Positions 8,285 to 16,583 of a DNA stretch of 64,000 nucleotides are shown in pieces. Below the pieces are notes generated by a model. The model saw only the letters and a list, made by a program, of their open reading frames with translations. It was not told the DNA's origin and did no database searches. Positions within the stretch are counted from its first letter, which is position 1. Each line of letters starts with the position of its first letter. Made by a program: the position numbers and the translations under genes. Source of the stretch: Aquabacter sp. L1I39 (GTDB taxonomy: Bacteria; Pseudomonadota; Alphaproteobacteria; Rhizobiales; Xanthobacteraceae); NCBI RefSeq assembly GCF_017742835.1, contig NZ_CP072392.1:2402385-2466384 (forward strand), read 5' to 3'.

Positions 8285-9078
8285 GCGCGCCCTTCGCCTT
8301 CGTCCCCCTCGCCCCCGGCCGGAGCCTTGAAAAGCCCCGGCGCACGGGGCTGACCATGATGATCGACCAGGGACTCGGCCTTGGCGCGGTGCGCGACATC
8401 CTGGCGACGTCCGGGGCTTATATGGACCTCGCCAAGATCAAGACCGGCACCGCCCGGCTCTATGGCGAGGCTGTCCTTAAGGAAAAGCTCGCCACCTACA
8501 GGGACGCCGGCGTGCGCCCCTTCATCGGCGGCCAGTTCCACGAATATGTCTTCGCCACCCTGGGCGCGGACGCGCTGCCCGGCTTCTATGCGGAAGCCTT
8601 GCGGCTGGGCTTTGCCACCATCGAAATCTCCGACAATGTGGTCCCCCTCACCGATGCCGAGCGGGCCGGCCAGATCCGTGCGGCGCGGGCGGCGGGGCTG
8701 TCCGTCTTCGCGGAAGTGGGCGCCAAGGATCGCCGCACCACGGCGGCCGAGATGGTGAGCCAGGCCCAGATCTGCCTCGCCGAGGGCGCCGAGCTGGTGC
8801 TGGTGGAGGCGGCCGAGCTGGTGGTGGACGGCGTCGCCGACGAGGACATGCTGGCCGCCCTCCATGCGGGCATCGATCCAGCAAAGCTGATGTTCGAATT
8901 GCCCGGCCCCTGGATTGCCGGCGTGCGCGCCTGCGACATCGAGAGCCTGAAGAAGCTGCTGGTGCGCAGCTTCGGGCCGGATGTGAATGTGGCCAACGTG
9001 CCGCCGGACACGGTGCTGGATTTCGAGGCCACCCGCACCGGCCTCGGCGTCGCCGGCCCGCCCAGCTTCTGGCACTAA
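8281..9078 (+). CDS. Phosphosulfolactate synthase (ComA)-family protein
   Basis: The 265-residue protein opens with KPRRTGLTMMIDQGLGL and continues with GAYMDLAKIKTGT, GGQFHEYV, FATIEISDN and EVGAKD, the arrangement of the ComA family (PF02679). ComA is a TIM-barrel enzyme that adds sulfite to phosphoenolpyruvate to give (2R)-phospho-3-sulfolactate, the first step of coenzyme M synthesis in methanogens. Bacterial homologues outside coenzyme M makers are poorly understood. Here the gene has a GTG start overlapping the DUF3604 stop (GTGA) and closes an operon with a sulfonate-type importer, so a catabolic or C-S bond-cleaving role is a reasonable inference. One position usually basic in the EVGKK segment reads Ala (EVGAKD). 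No other coenzyme M gene is nearby. Confidence 0.8.
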   Translation: MSAPFAFVPLAPGRSLEKPRRTGLTMMIDQGLGLGAVRDILATSGAYMDLAKIKTGTARLYGEAVLKEKLATYRDAGVRPFIGGQFHEYVFATLGADALPGFYAEALRLGFATIEISDNVVPLTDAERAGQIRAARAAGLSVFAEVGAKDRRTTAAEMVSQAQICLAEGAELVLVEAAELVVDGVADEDMLAALHAGIDPAKLMFELPGPWIAGVRACDIESLKKLLVRSFGPDVNVANVPPDTVLDFEATRTGLGVAGPPSFWH

Positions 9079-9099
9079 GGTCAGGCGTAGGGCACGCCC

Positions 9100-10158
9100 T
9101 CAGCCGCCCTTTCGCCGCACGCTCTTGGGCGGCATGCCGAAGGCCCGGCGGAAGGCGGTGGCGAAATTGGCGGAGGAATTGTAGCCCGCCAGAAAGGCTG
9201 CCTGCGCCACGGTGAGGCCGTCCTCCTCCAGGGCATGGCGGGCGCGCTCCAGCTTCCGACGGCGCACATATTCGAACACGGTCATGCCGAAGACCGAGCG
9301 GAACAGGCGCTGAAGCGAATTGGCGCTCATGCCGGCGGCGCGCGCCACATCCTCAAGGGTGAGGTCGCCATCGAGCCGTGACTCCAGGAAGTCGTGCACC
9401 TCCCACATGCGGCGCTGGTCGCGGGGCAGCACGGTGCCCTCGGCCGGCCGCGTCTCAACCGCCGCGATCTCGGCCAGCGCCTCTGCGGCCATGTCCAGCG
9501 CACGGCTTTCCAACTGCAGGGCATGAAGCAGGGGCCCGTGGACTGTGGGGCGCAGCACCTGCTCGGCCAGCGACACCAGCCGCGCGGAGGGGCGGAAGCG
9601 GACATGGGCCAGGTGATCGCGGCTGAACGTGCGCACCTTCTTCTGGCCCCCCAACCCGTCGAGGCCATCCCCCTCCACCCAATCCAGCGGCAGGGAGACA
9701 TTCACCTTGCGGACACGGGTGCCGCGCCGGCCCTGGCGGCGGAAGAGATGCGGCTCGGCCCGTGCAATCACCGCCCCTTCGAGGGTTCCTCCCGTAGCCC
9801 CCGGCCCCAGCAGGAAGCGTCGGCCGCCCAGTTCCACGTCGGCCATGCCGTCGAGAAACAGGGAGATGGTCAGACCCTCCTTATGCTCGAGCTGGGTGGT
9901 CAGATCGTGCATGTCGAAGGCGTCGGTGGAATGGAGGGTCAGGCCGGATCGCAGCCGCAGCATCTGATAGCGGCCCCGCAAGGCCGCCGCTCCCTCATCG
10001 CACAGGTCCGGTGCGAGGACGGCAAAGCGCGTACCGCACAAGGCAGATGCGCGGGCAATGTCGCCCTGGCTGACGAAAGGCATACGCGGCCGCGCTGGCC
10101 CCTCGCCCGTCTCGCCACGCCGGGAAGCCGGATTTGCCTCGTCTCGCCCATGGGTCAT
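9100..10158 (-). CDS. AraC-family transcriptional regulator, PchR-like
   Basis: The C-terminal third carries two helix-turn-helix motifs of the AraC/XylS family (LTLEDVARAAGMSANSLQRL and LTVAQAAFLAGYNSSANF), ending in GMPPKSVRRKGG. The N-terminal region has the GLTISLFLDGMADVELGG pattern seen in PchR-type siderophore-sensing activators. Such regulators bind an internalised ferri-siderophore and activate the receptor operon. It is divergent from the TonB receptor at 10429. The start is uncertain: GTG 10209, ATG 10158 and ATG 10083 are all in frame and none has a strong ribosome site. It is convergent with the ComA-like gene, with about 20 bases between stops. Confidence 0.88.
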   Translation of the reverse strand: MTHGRDEANPASRRGETGEGPARPRMPFVSQGDIARASALCGTRFAVLAPDLCDEGAAALRGRYQMLRLRSGLTLHSTDAFDMHDLTTQLEHKEGLTISLFLDGMADVELGGRRFLLGPGATGGTLEGAVIARAEPHLFRRQGRRGTRVRKVNVSLPLDWVEGDGLDGLGGQKKVRTFSRDHLAHVRFRPSARLVSLAEQVLRPTVHGPLLHALQLESRALDMAAEALAEIAAVETRPAEGTVLPRDQRRMWEVHDFLESRLDGDLTLEDVARAAGMSANSLQRLFRSVFGMTVFEYVRRRKLERARHALEEDGLTVAQAAFLAGYNSSANFATAFRRAFGMPPKSVRRKGG

Positions 10159-10213
10159 GGGATGAGAGAGCGTCACTGCGGTGCGCTTGTCAATATAACG
10201 CGCACGCACTCAA

Positions 10214-10230
10214 ATTAGTATTATTCCAAA
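10214..10230. promoter_or_regulatory. Candidate iron-responsive (Irr-type) operator
   Basis: The sequence ATTAGTA-TTA-TTCCAAA agrees at 11 of 14 defined positions with the rhizobial Irr-type motif as I remember it (TTTAGAA-N3-TTCTAAA). It lies in the AT-rich divergent region between the AraC regulator and the TonB receptor, where iron control is expected. This is a by-eye match and needs a scored motif search. Confidence 0.3.
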
Positions 10231-10428
10231 TAAGCCACCCCACAGCTTGCAGCAACAGATGGAAACCGTATGATCGGCTCTGTTGATGTGTCTGTTCTAA
10301 TGAAATTGCGATTTCTCAAACGTAATATACGATAGCGCAAACGGATTCATTCTGGTGGTGGCGCAAGTGCCTCCCGTAAAAACGAGTCCAGTCCCCACAG
10401 CCGGGGAAAACGGATTCGGACCATTGCC

Positions 10429-12687
10429 ATGACCCCTTTCATGCTCCCCCGCGATGTCTTCTGCGCGCGCCTCGCCTTCGCGCCGAAAGCGCGCCGCGCT
10501 CTGCTCCTGGCGGGAACCATGTCGGTGGCCACGCTCACGCCTTTGGCAGCGGTCCGGGCGCAGGAGGCAAACGCGCAGGCCGGTGCCATCGCACTCGACA
10601 CCATCTCGGTTCAGGCGGAGACCCAATCGGTGCTCACCGAGGGCAAGGACACCTATACGGCGGCGATGACCAGCACCGGCGTCGGCGCCCCGACCCTTTG
10701 GAAGGACATTCCCCAGTCGGTGAGCACGGTGACCAGCCAGCGCATCGCCGACCAGAACTTCACCCAGCTGGAAGAGGCCATGCAGCGGACCACCGGCATG
10801 GTGATCCTTCAGAACGATGTTGGCCGCTCCTCCATCTTCTCGCGCGGCTACGAGATCGACCAGATGCTGGTGAACGGCCTCTCCGCCCCGCTCTCCAGCA
10901 TCTATGGCACGCAGCCCGACCTTGCCATCTTCGACCGGCTCGACGTGCTGAAGGGCCCCGCCGGCCTGTTCTATGGCGGCACCGGCGCGGGCGGCAATTC
11001 CGGCCCCTCCGGCATCATCAACGGCATCCTGAAGCCGGCCACCGCCAACTATTTCATCAACGGGGAAGTGACGGGCGGGTCTTGGGACTATGGCCGGGCG
11101 CAGGTGGATGCAGGCGGCAAGCTGAATGAGGCGGGAACGGTGCGCGGGCGCGTGGTGGCCGCCTATCAGAATGCCGACAGCTTCGTCGACTATAACGAGA
11201 ACAAGGTCTGGGTCGGCTACGGCACGCTCTCCTTTGACCTGACGGAGAACACCACCCTCTCGCTCTATGCCTGGCACCAGGAGCGGGACATGCTGCCCTT
11301 CAACGGCCTGCCCGCCATCAATGCGGGGGGCGGCGTCGGCCAATTGCTGAACGTGCCGCGCAGCACCTTCGTGGGCGCCTATTGGAACACGTTCCACAAC
11401 GACACCACCGACTATGTGGCCGAGCTGACGCACGCGTTCGACAATGGCGGCGAGGCCAAGGCCTCGGTGCGCTATTCGGACCGCTACGTGGATTATCGCT
11501 ACGCCTATGGTGGCAGCGCAGTCTCCACGGCCGCCAAGACCTACGGCAATTTCTCCATGCAATACACGGCGGCGAAATACTGGGAGACGTCGCTCTCCGC
11601 CGACACCCATGTGACCATGCCGTTCCAGGCCTTGGGCCAGACCCAGCAGATCACCGCGGGCCTTGCCTTTCAGAGCGTGGACACCAACCTGCTGGCACCC
11701 ACCTCCACCTCCCTGTCGGGCACCTACAACATCTACGCCTTCAATCCCTATGCGGTGCCCAACCCCACTACCCTCTACAATCGCCAGACGCTGACAGACC
11801 CCACCCAGTACGGCGTCTATGGCCAGGCCAATCTGAAGCCGCTGGAGCAGGTGACGGTGCTGCTCGGCGGGCGCTTCGCCTGGTATGACAACACCTCGAC
11901 CGTCACCACGGTGAACACCTCCACCGGAGGCATCACGACCACGAACGCGCCCATCAATATCGATGCGGAGTTTGTGCCCTATGCCGGCCTCGTGGTGGAG
12001 CTGACCAAGAACATCTCCGCCTATGTGAGCTACACCGACACCTTCACCCCCCAATTCGAGGTGGATGCCAGCGGCAACGCGCTGCCGCCGCGCCAGGGCT
12101 TTCAGTATGAGGGGGGCCTGAAGGGCTCCTTCTTTGACGGCGCGCTCAATGCCTCCGCCGCCATGTTCCTGATCCGTGACAATAATCGCGCCCTGGCCAC
12201 CTCCACCGCGAACGTCTATGTGGCCGCCGGCGAGACGCAGGTGTCCGGCTATGAGCTGGAGGTCAGCGGCCGCCTCGCGCCGGGCTGGGAGGTCTATGCC
12301 GGCTATACCTACACCGAGACCGAATATCTCACCGCCACCGCCGCCCAATTGGCCAGCGGCTTCAGCACCTATACGCCGCGCAACAATTTCAACCTGTGGA
12401 CCAAGTACGAATTCCAGGATCCCAGGCTCAAGGGCCTGAGCGTCGGCGCGGGCGTCAAGCATTTGTCGAGTTTCTACACCACGTCCGGAGGCGTGACATT
12501 GACCGCGCCGGCCTACACCACCGTGGACGCGCAGATCGGCTACAAGTTCAACGAGCACTTCCAGGCGACGCTGACCGCCACCAACATCTTCGACGAGGTC
12601 TATTATACCCGCGTGGGCTCCACCTCGCTCTTCAACTTCTACGGCGAGCCCCGCGCCTATTGGCTGAAGGTGAGCGCGACCTATTGA
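10429..12687 (+). CDS. TonB-dependent siderophore receptor
   Basis: The 752-residue precursor has a signal peptide ending near residue 44 (VRAQ). A TonB-box-like stretch follows, then a plug domain with PQSVSTVTSQRIADQNFTQLEEAM and a VLKGPAGLFYGG element, then a long 22-strand barrel with alternating aromatic residues. The protein ends in an aromatic residue (SATY), as outer-membrane barrels do. The form matches siderophore receptors of the FhuE/FepA class (TIGR01783-like). It imports a ferric siderophore into the periplasm using TonB energy. The next genes encode an esterase and a full inner-membrane importer, so this is the locus's outer gate. Ligand not predictable by eye. Confidence 0.95.
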   Translation: MTPFMLPRDVFCARLAFAPKARRALLLAGTMSVATLTPLAAVRAQEANAQAGAIALDTISVQAETQSVLTEGKDTYTAAMTSTGVGAPTLWKDIPQSVSTVTSQRIADQNFTQLEEAMQRTTGMVILQNDVGRSSIFSRGYEIDQMLVNGLSAPLSSIYGTQPDLAIFDRLDVLKGPAGLFYGGTGAGGNSGPSGIINGILKPATANYFINGEVTGGSWDYGRAQVDAGGKLNEAGTVRGRVVAAYQNADSFVDYNENKVWVGYGTLSFDLTENTTLSLYAWHQERDMLPFNGLPAINAGGGVGQLLNVPRSTFVGAYWNTFHNDTTDYVAELTHAFDNGGEAKASVRYSDRYVDYRYAYGGSAVSTAAKTYGNFSMQYTAAKYWETSLSADTHVTMPFQALGQTQQITAGLAFQSVDTNLLAPTSTSLSGTYNIYAFNPYAVPNPTTLYNRQTLTDPTQYGVYGQANLKPLEQVTVLLGGRFAWYDNTSTVTTVNTSTGGITTTNAPINIDAEFVPYAGLVVELTKNISAYVSYTDTFTPQFEVDASGNALPPRQGFQYEGGLKGSFFDGALNASAAMFLIRDNNRALATSTANVYVAAGETQVSGYELEVSGRLAPGWEVYAGYTYTETEYLTATAAQLASGFSTYTPRNNFNLWTKYEFQDPRLKGLSVGAGVKHLSSFYTTSGGVTLTAPAYTTVDAQIGYKFNEHFQATLTATNIFDEVYYTRVGSTSLFNFYGEPRAYWLKVSATY

Positions 12688-13565
12688 GCCAGAGCCTCAC
12701 CACAGCCCCCCGCGTGGGGGCCACACGACCCCCCGATGTGCGCGACCTCGCCTTGGGTGGCGCGGTCGAGCCCTGCCACCTGCCGCGCACCTTGCGCTGG
12801 CGGCAGGAGCGGGGCGGCCGCATGCTGCGCTTCGACCTGGCCTGGCCGGAGCGCATGAATGAGGAGGGGCATCCCCTCGTGGTCGTCACCGATGCCAATG
12901 CCATGTTCGCCACCCTGGTCGAAACGACACGGCTACAGTGCGTAAGACCGGACCCGCCGGACGTGCGCGAGCCCGTTGTGCTGGGCATTGGCCATGACAC
13001 GGACGCCCTGTTCGACCCCGCAGCGCGCGCCATCGACTATGCCTCGCCCGGCGTTGCTTTGGTGCTGGATGTCCTCGCCGAGTTGATGGCCGCCCTCGCC
13101 GCCCGCCTGCCGCTTTCGCCGACGCGGCGCACCCTCATCGGCCATTCCCTGGGTGGCCTGTTCACGCTCACTACTCTGTTCGAGCGGCCCGAACTGTTCG
13201 CGCGCTATGTGGCCGCCTCACCCTCCCTCTGGTGGGCACCGGCGGCGGTGGAGATCGGCGCGGCGGGATTACCGGCGCGCCTCGGGCCCCTCCCGAGCCG
13301 GCATCTCCTCCTCGCCGCCGGTGGCCTTGAGCGGGGATGGCCCCGTCCGGAGGATGCTGCGCGCCTGACGCCCGAGCGCCGCGCCATCCTGGCAGAGCGG
13401 CAGGTGGTGGAGGCGGCGCAGACCCTTGCTGAACGCCTCGCCGCCGAGAACCCAGACCATCTGTCTGTGCATTTTCATCTGTTCGAGGGGGAAGGCCACG
13501 CCTCCATGGTGCCGCGGGCGCTGTCCCGCGCGGTGCCGTTTGCCCTCGCGGAGGCCCCGGTATGA
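12684..13565 (+). CDS. Siderophore esterase (IroE/Fes-like alpha/beta hydrolase)
   Basis: The protein carries the nucleophile motif GHSLGG near residue 154, an ASPSLWW segment and a C-terminal GEGHASM with the catalytic His, all characteristic of the esterase-D/IroE group (PF00756). These enzymes hydrolyse tri-lactone catechol siderophores so that iron can be released. I set the start at TTG 12684, which overlaps the receptor stop (TTGA) and follows GAAGGTGAG; GTG 12714 and GTG 12738 are alternatives, giving about 275-293 residues. No obvious signal peptide, so likely cytoplasmic. Its presence suggests the imported siderophore contains ester bonds. Confidence 0.8.
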   Translation: MSQSLTTAPRVGATRPPDVRDLALGGAVEPCHLPRTLRWRQERGGRMLRFDLAWPERMNEEGHPLVVVTDANAMFATLVETTRLQCVRPDPPDVREPVVLGIGHDTDALFDPAARAIDYASPGVALVLDVLAELMAALAARLPLSPTRRTLIGHSLGGLFTLTTLFERPELFARYVAASPSLWWAPAAVEIGAAGLPARLGPLPSRHLLLAAGGLERGWPRPEDAARLTPERRAILAERQVVEAAQTLAERLAAENPDHLSVHFHLFEGEGHASMVPRALSRAVPFALAEAPV

Positions 13566-14680
13566 CCCGCTTGCCGCATCTCATCCTCTTCTCCGCCCTC
13601 ACCCTTCTGGCGCTCCTTGCCCCCGAAGGCGCGCGGGCGACCCCCGTGACGCTGACCGACATTGTCGGCCGGCAGGTGACCTTGCCCGCGCCGGCGCGGC
13701 GCATCGTGCTGGCCGAGGGACGGCAGATCGTGGCGCTGGCCCTCATCAGCCCCGATCCCGTGAGCCTCGTCGCCGGCTGGTCGGCGGACCTGCGTCGGCG
13801 GGACCCCTCCACCTATCGCTTGGTGCGCGCCAAGTTTCCGAAGGCGGACGACATCGCGATCGTCGGCGAGGGTTCGGACGAGAGCTTCTCGGTGGAGAAG
13901 ACCCTGGCGCTCGGCCCGGACCTGGTGGTGCTGAGCGGCCGGCTCGGAGCCGGGCGGCCCGCCGAGATGGTCCGACAGTTCGAGGCCGCCGGCGTGCCGG
14001 TGATCTTCGTCGACTTCTTCGCGCATCCCTTCGAGAACACCGTGCCCAGCCTGAAAATCCTGGGACAGGCGCTGGGCCGGGAAGAGGCAGCGCAGGCCTA
14101 TGCCGACTTCTACGCGGGACGGATGAAGCGCATCTCCGATCGGCTCGCGCGGCCCGGCCTTGTGCATCCGAAGGTGCTCATGGAGACCCATGCCGGCGGA
14201 TCGGGCGAGTGCTGCAACAGTCCGGGACGCGGCAGCATCGGTGATTTCATCACTTTTGCCGGCGGTGCCAATATCGCGGCCGACGTGATTGCCGGCACCC
14301 ATGGCCGCCTCAGCCTCGAATATGTGCTGCAGCAGGACCCATCCGTCTATGTGGCCACCGGAGGGCCGCACCTGAAGGGCACCGGCGGCCTCGTCCTCGG
14401 CCCCGGCTTCACGGCTGAAGAGGCCCGCGCGAGCCTCGCGGCCATCCTGACGCGACCGGGTATTGCCGAACTCCAGGCGGTGAAGACGGGGAATGTCCAC
14501 GGCCTCTTCCACAATCTGGTGAACCTGCCGCTCAATGTCCTGGTGGCAGAGGCGCTGGCGAAGTGGATCCATCCCGACCTGTTCCCCGACCTCGACCCCA
14601 ATGCCACGCTCGCCGAAATCAATGCCCGTTTCCTCGCCGTGCCGTTCACCGGCACCTATTGGGTTGACCTGAAGCCATGA
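13562..14680 (+). CDS. Iron-siderophore ABC transporter substrate-binding protein (FecB/FepB-like)
   Basis: A signal peptide ends near residue 26 (GARA). The mature protein begins with TPVTLTDIVGRQVTLPAPARRIV, the standard opening of the class III periplasmic binding proteins for siderophores, haem and cobalamin. It has two lobes linked by a long helix (FEAAGVPVIFVDFFAHPFEN region). It overlaps the esterase stop (ATGA) and is followed by its permease with a four-base overlap. The 372-residue length is slightly above average. It carries the ferri-siderophore from the outer-membrane receptor to the permease. Confidence 0.92.
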   Translation: MTRLPHLILFSALTLLALLAPEGARATPVTLTDIVGRQVTLPAPARRIVLAEGRQIVALALISPDPVSLVAGWSADLRRRDPSTYRLVRAKFPKADDIAIVGEGSDESFSVEKTLALGPDLVVLSGRLGAGRPAEMVRQFEAAGVPVIFVDFFAHPFENTVPSLKILGQALGREEAAQAYADFYAGRMKRISDRLARPGLVHPKVLMETHAGGSGECCNSPGRGSIGDFITFAGGANIAADVIAGTHGRLSLEYVLQQDPSVYVATGGPHLKGTGGLVLGPGFTAEEARASLAAILTRPGIAELQAVKTGNVHGLFHNLVNLPLNVLVAEALAKWIHPDLFPDLDPNATLAEINARFLAVPFTGTYWVDLKP

Positions 14681-15753
14681 CCCCCACGGCCGAAGCACCC
14701 GCCCTCTCCGCCCGCGCCGAGGTCGCGCTCGCCGGCTATCGGCGCCTCATGCGGCGCCGTGTGCTGCTGCTCGGCCTCCTGGCCTGTGCCGCGCTCGCCG
14801 CCTTCGCGCTCGATCTGGCCAGCGGCCCCTCGGGCCTTGGACTGCAGGATGCCACCCGTGCGCTTTTCCAGCCCGAGGCGACGCCGCGCGCCACCCTCGT
14901 CATCGTCCGCGACCTGCGCCTGCCGCAGGCGCTGATGGCGGTGATGGTGGGCATGGCCCTGGCGCTGGCCGGGGCGGAAATGCAGACCGTGCTCAACAAT
15001 CCGCTGGCCAGCCCGCTGACGCTCGGCACCTCGTCGGCAGCCGTGTTCGGCGCCGCGCTCGCCATCGTTGCCGGCATTGGCCTGCCCGGCGTTCCCGCCG
15101 CCTGGATCATTTCGGCCAATGCCTTCGTGTTCGCCTTCGCCTCGGTGCTGCTGATCCAGGCCCTCGCGCGCCTGCGGGGTGCGGGGAGCGAGAGCGTGGT
15201 GCTGTTCGGCATCGCGCTCTTCTTCTCCTTCAATGCGCTGGTGGGCCTGCTGCAATTTATCGCCAGCGAGCAGGCGCTTCAGCAATTGGTGTTCTGGACC
15301 TTGGGAAGCCTGGGGCGCGCGCGGCTGGACACGGTCGCCCTCGTCGCCGCTGTCGTCGCGGCGACCGCGCCCTTCTCGCTGCGCGCCGCTTGGCGGCTCA
15401 CGGCCCTTCGCCTCGGGGCGGAGCGTGCAGAGAGCTTCGGGATCCCCGTGGCACGGCTGCGCCTGTGGTCTTTGGTGCGCATCAGCCTGCTGACGGCAGC
15501 GGCGGTGGCCTTCGTCGGAATCATCGGCTTCGTGGGGCTGGTCGCGCCCCACATGGCGCGGCTGATGGTGGGGGAAGATCATCGCCTCTTCCTGCCGGCC
15601 AGCGCCCTCACCGGCGCCCTCGTCCTTTCGCTGGCCGCCGCCGCGAGCAAGCTGGCGGTGCCCGGCGCCGTGCTGCCCGTGGGCATCGTCACGGCGCTGA
15701 TCGGTGTGCCGGTGTTTCTCATCCTTGTGCTGGGTGTCAGGGGGCGGTCATGA
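14677..15753 (+). CDS. FecCD-family iron-siderophore ABC permease
   Basis: The 358-residue protein has about nine or ten membrane segments and the family landmarks LPQALMAVMVGMALALAGAEMQ, NPLASPLTLG and GFVGLVAPHMARL. It is a single permease gene, so it should form a homodimer, as BtuC does. Both its start and stop overlap neighbours by four bases. It moves the ferri-siderophore across the inner membrane. Confidence 0.95.
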   Translation: MTPTAEAPALSARAEVALAGYRRLMRRRVLLLGLLACAALAAFALDLASGPSGLGLQDATRALFQPEATPRATLVIVRDLRLPQALMAVMVGMALALAGAEMQTVLNNPLASPLTLGTSSAAVFGAALAIVAGIGLPGVPAAWIISANAFVFAFASVLLIQALARLRGAGSESVVLFGIALFFSFNALVGLLQFIASEQALQQLVFWTLGSLGRARLDTVALVAAVVAATAPFSLRAAWRLTALRLGAERAESFGIPVARLRLWSLVRISLLTAAAVAFVGIIGFVGLVAPHMARLMVGEDHRLFLPASALTGALVLSLAAAASKLAVPGAVLPVGIVTALIGVPVFLILVLGVRGRS

Positions 15754-16583
15754 GTGGACCGGCTCTGCGTCTTTCGGGCGCGAATGCCGGCTATGGCCGG
15801 CGGCCCGTCATCCGTGATCTCTCCCTCGCGCCCCTTGAAGCCGGCACGCTGACAGCCCTCGTGGGGCCGAACGCGGCGGGCAAGTCGACGCTTCTCAAGG
15901 CGCTGGCGGGTCTGCTGCCCATGAAGGGATCCCTGCAACTCGGACCGCTCGACCTGACCGCTCTGCCGCGCGAAGAGCGGGCCGCTCATCTCGGCTTCAT
16001 GCCACAGGCGCTGCCGCCCGGCGTCGCCCTCACCGTGATCGAGACCGTCATCGGCGCATTGCGCGCCGCGCCGCTGCGCGCCCCGCTTGACGGCAAGGCC
16101 GCGCGGGCGCGCGCTGTCGGCATGCTGGACCGGCTCGGCATCACGCCTCTGGCCCTGGAGCCGCTGGACCGGCTCTCCGGAGGCCAGCGCCAGTTGGCGA
16201 GCCTCGCACAGGCCGTGGTGCGCGAACCCCGCGTGCTGCTGCTGGACGAACCCACCAGCGCCCTCGACCTGCGCCATCAGGCCGTGGTGATGGGCTTCCT
16301 GAAGCAGCTGGCGGAAGAAGGACGGGTGGTGGTGGCGGTGCTCCATGACCTGACCCTGGCGGCCCGTTATGCCGATCAGGTGGTGGTGCTCCAGCAGGGC
16401 GCCCTGGCCGCGCAGGGCACTCCGGCCGAGGCCATCACGTCTGACGTTCTGGCGCGTGTCTATGGGGTGAGCGGCCGGGTGGAGGCCTGTTCTCGGGGCA
16501 CGGTTCAAGTGGTGGTGGATGGCCCGCTCGCGGAAGAGGCCACTTCAGATACGGCAGGGAGGATTGGCCATGGAGGCCGCTGA
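15750..16583 (+). CDS. FhuC/FecE-type siderophore ABC ATP-binding protein
   Basis: Walker A is GPNAAGKST at 39-47, the signature is LSGGQRQLASLAQA, and Walker B is LLLDEPTSALD, with H-loop VLHDLTLAARY. The 277-residue protein energises the FecCD permease. The start ATG 15750 overlaps the permease stop; open sequence upstream is only antisense-style frame inside the permease gene. The C-terminal 30 residues are not conserved in the family. Confidence 0.94.
   Translation: MSGPALRLSGANAGYGRRPVIRDLSLAPLEAGTLTALVGPNAAGKSTLLKALAGLLPMKGSLQLGPLDLTALPREERAAHLGFMPQALPPGVALTVIETVIGALRAAPLRAPLDGKAARARAVGMLDRLGITPLALEPLDRLSGGQRQLASLAQAVVREPRVLLLDEPTSALDLRHQAVVMGFLKQLAEEGRVVVAVLHDLTLAARYADQVVVLQQGALAAQGTPAEAITSDVLARVYGVSGRVEACSRGTVQVVVDGPLAEEATSDTAGRIGHGGR

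Noticed and set aside
10261..10330. Possible RirA (TGA-N9-TCA) site before the receptor
   Set aside because: The nearest TGA and TCA are 12 bases apart, not nine.
10297..12558. 753-codon minus-strand frame opposite the TonB receptor
   Set aside because: Antisense shadow of a clear receptor gene.
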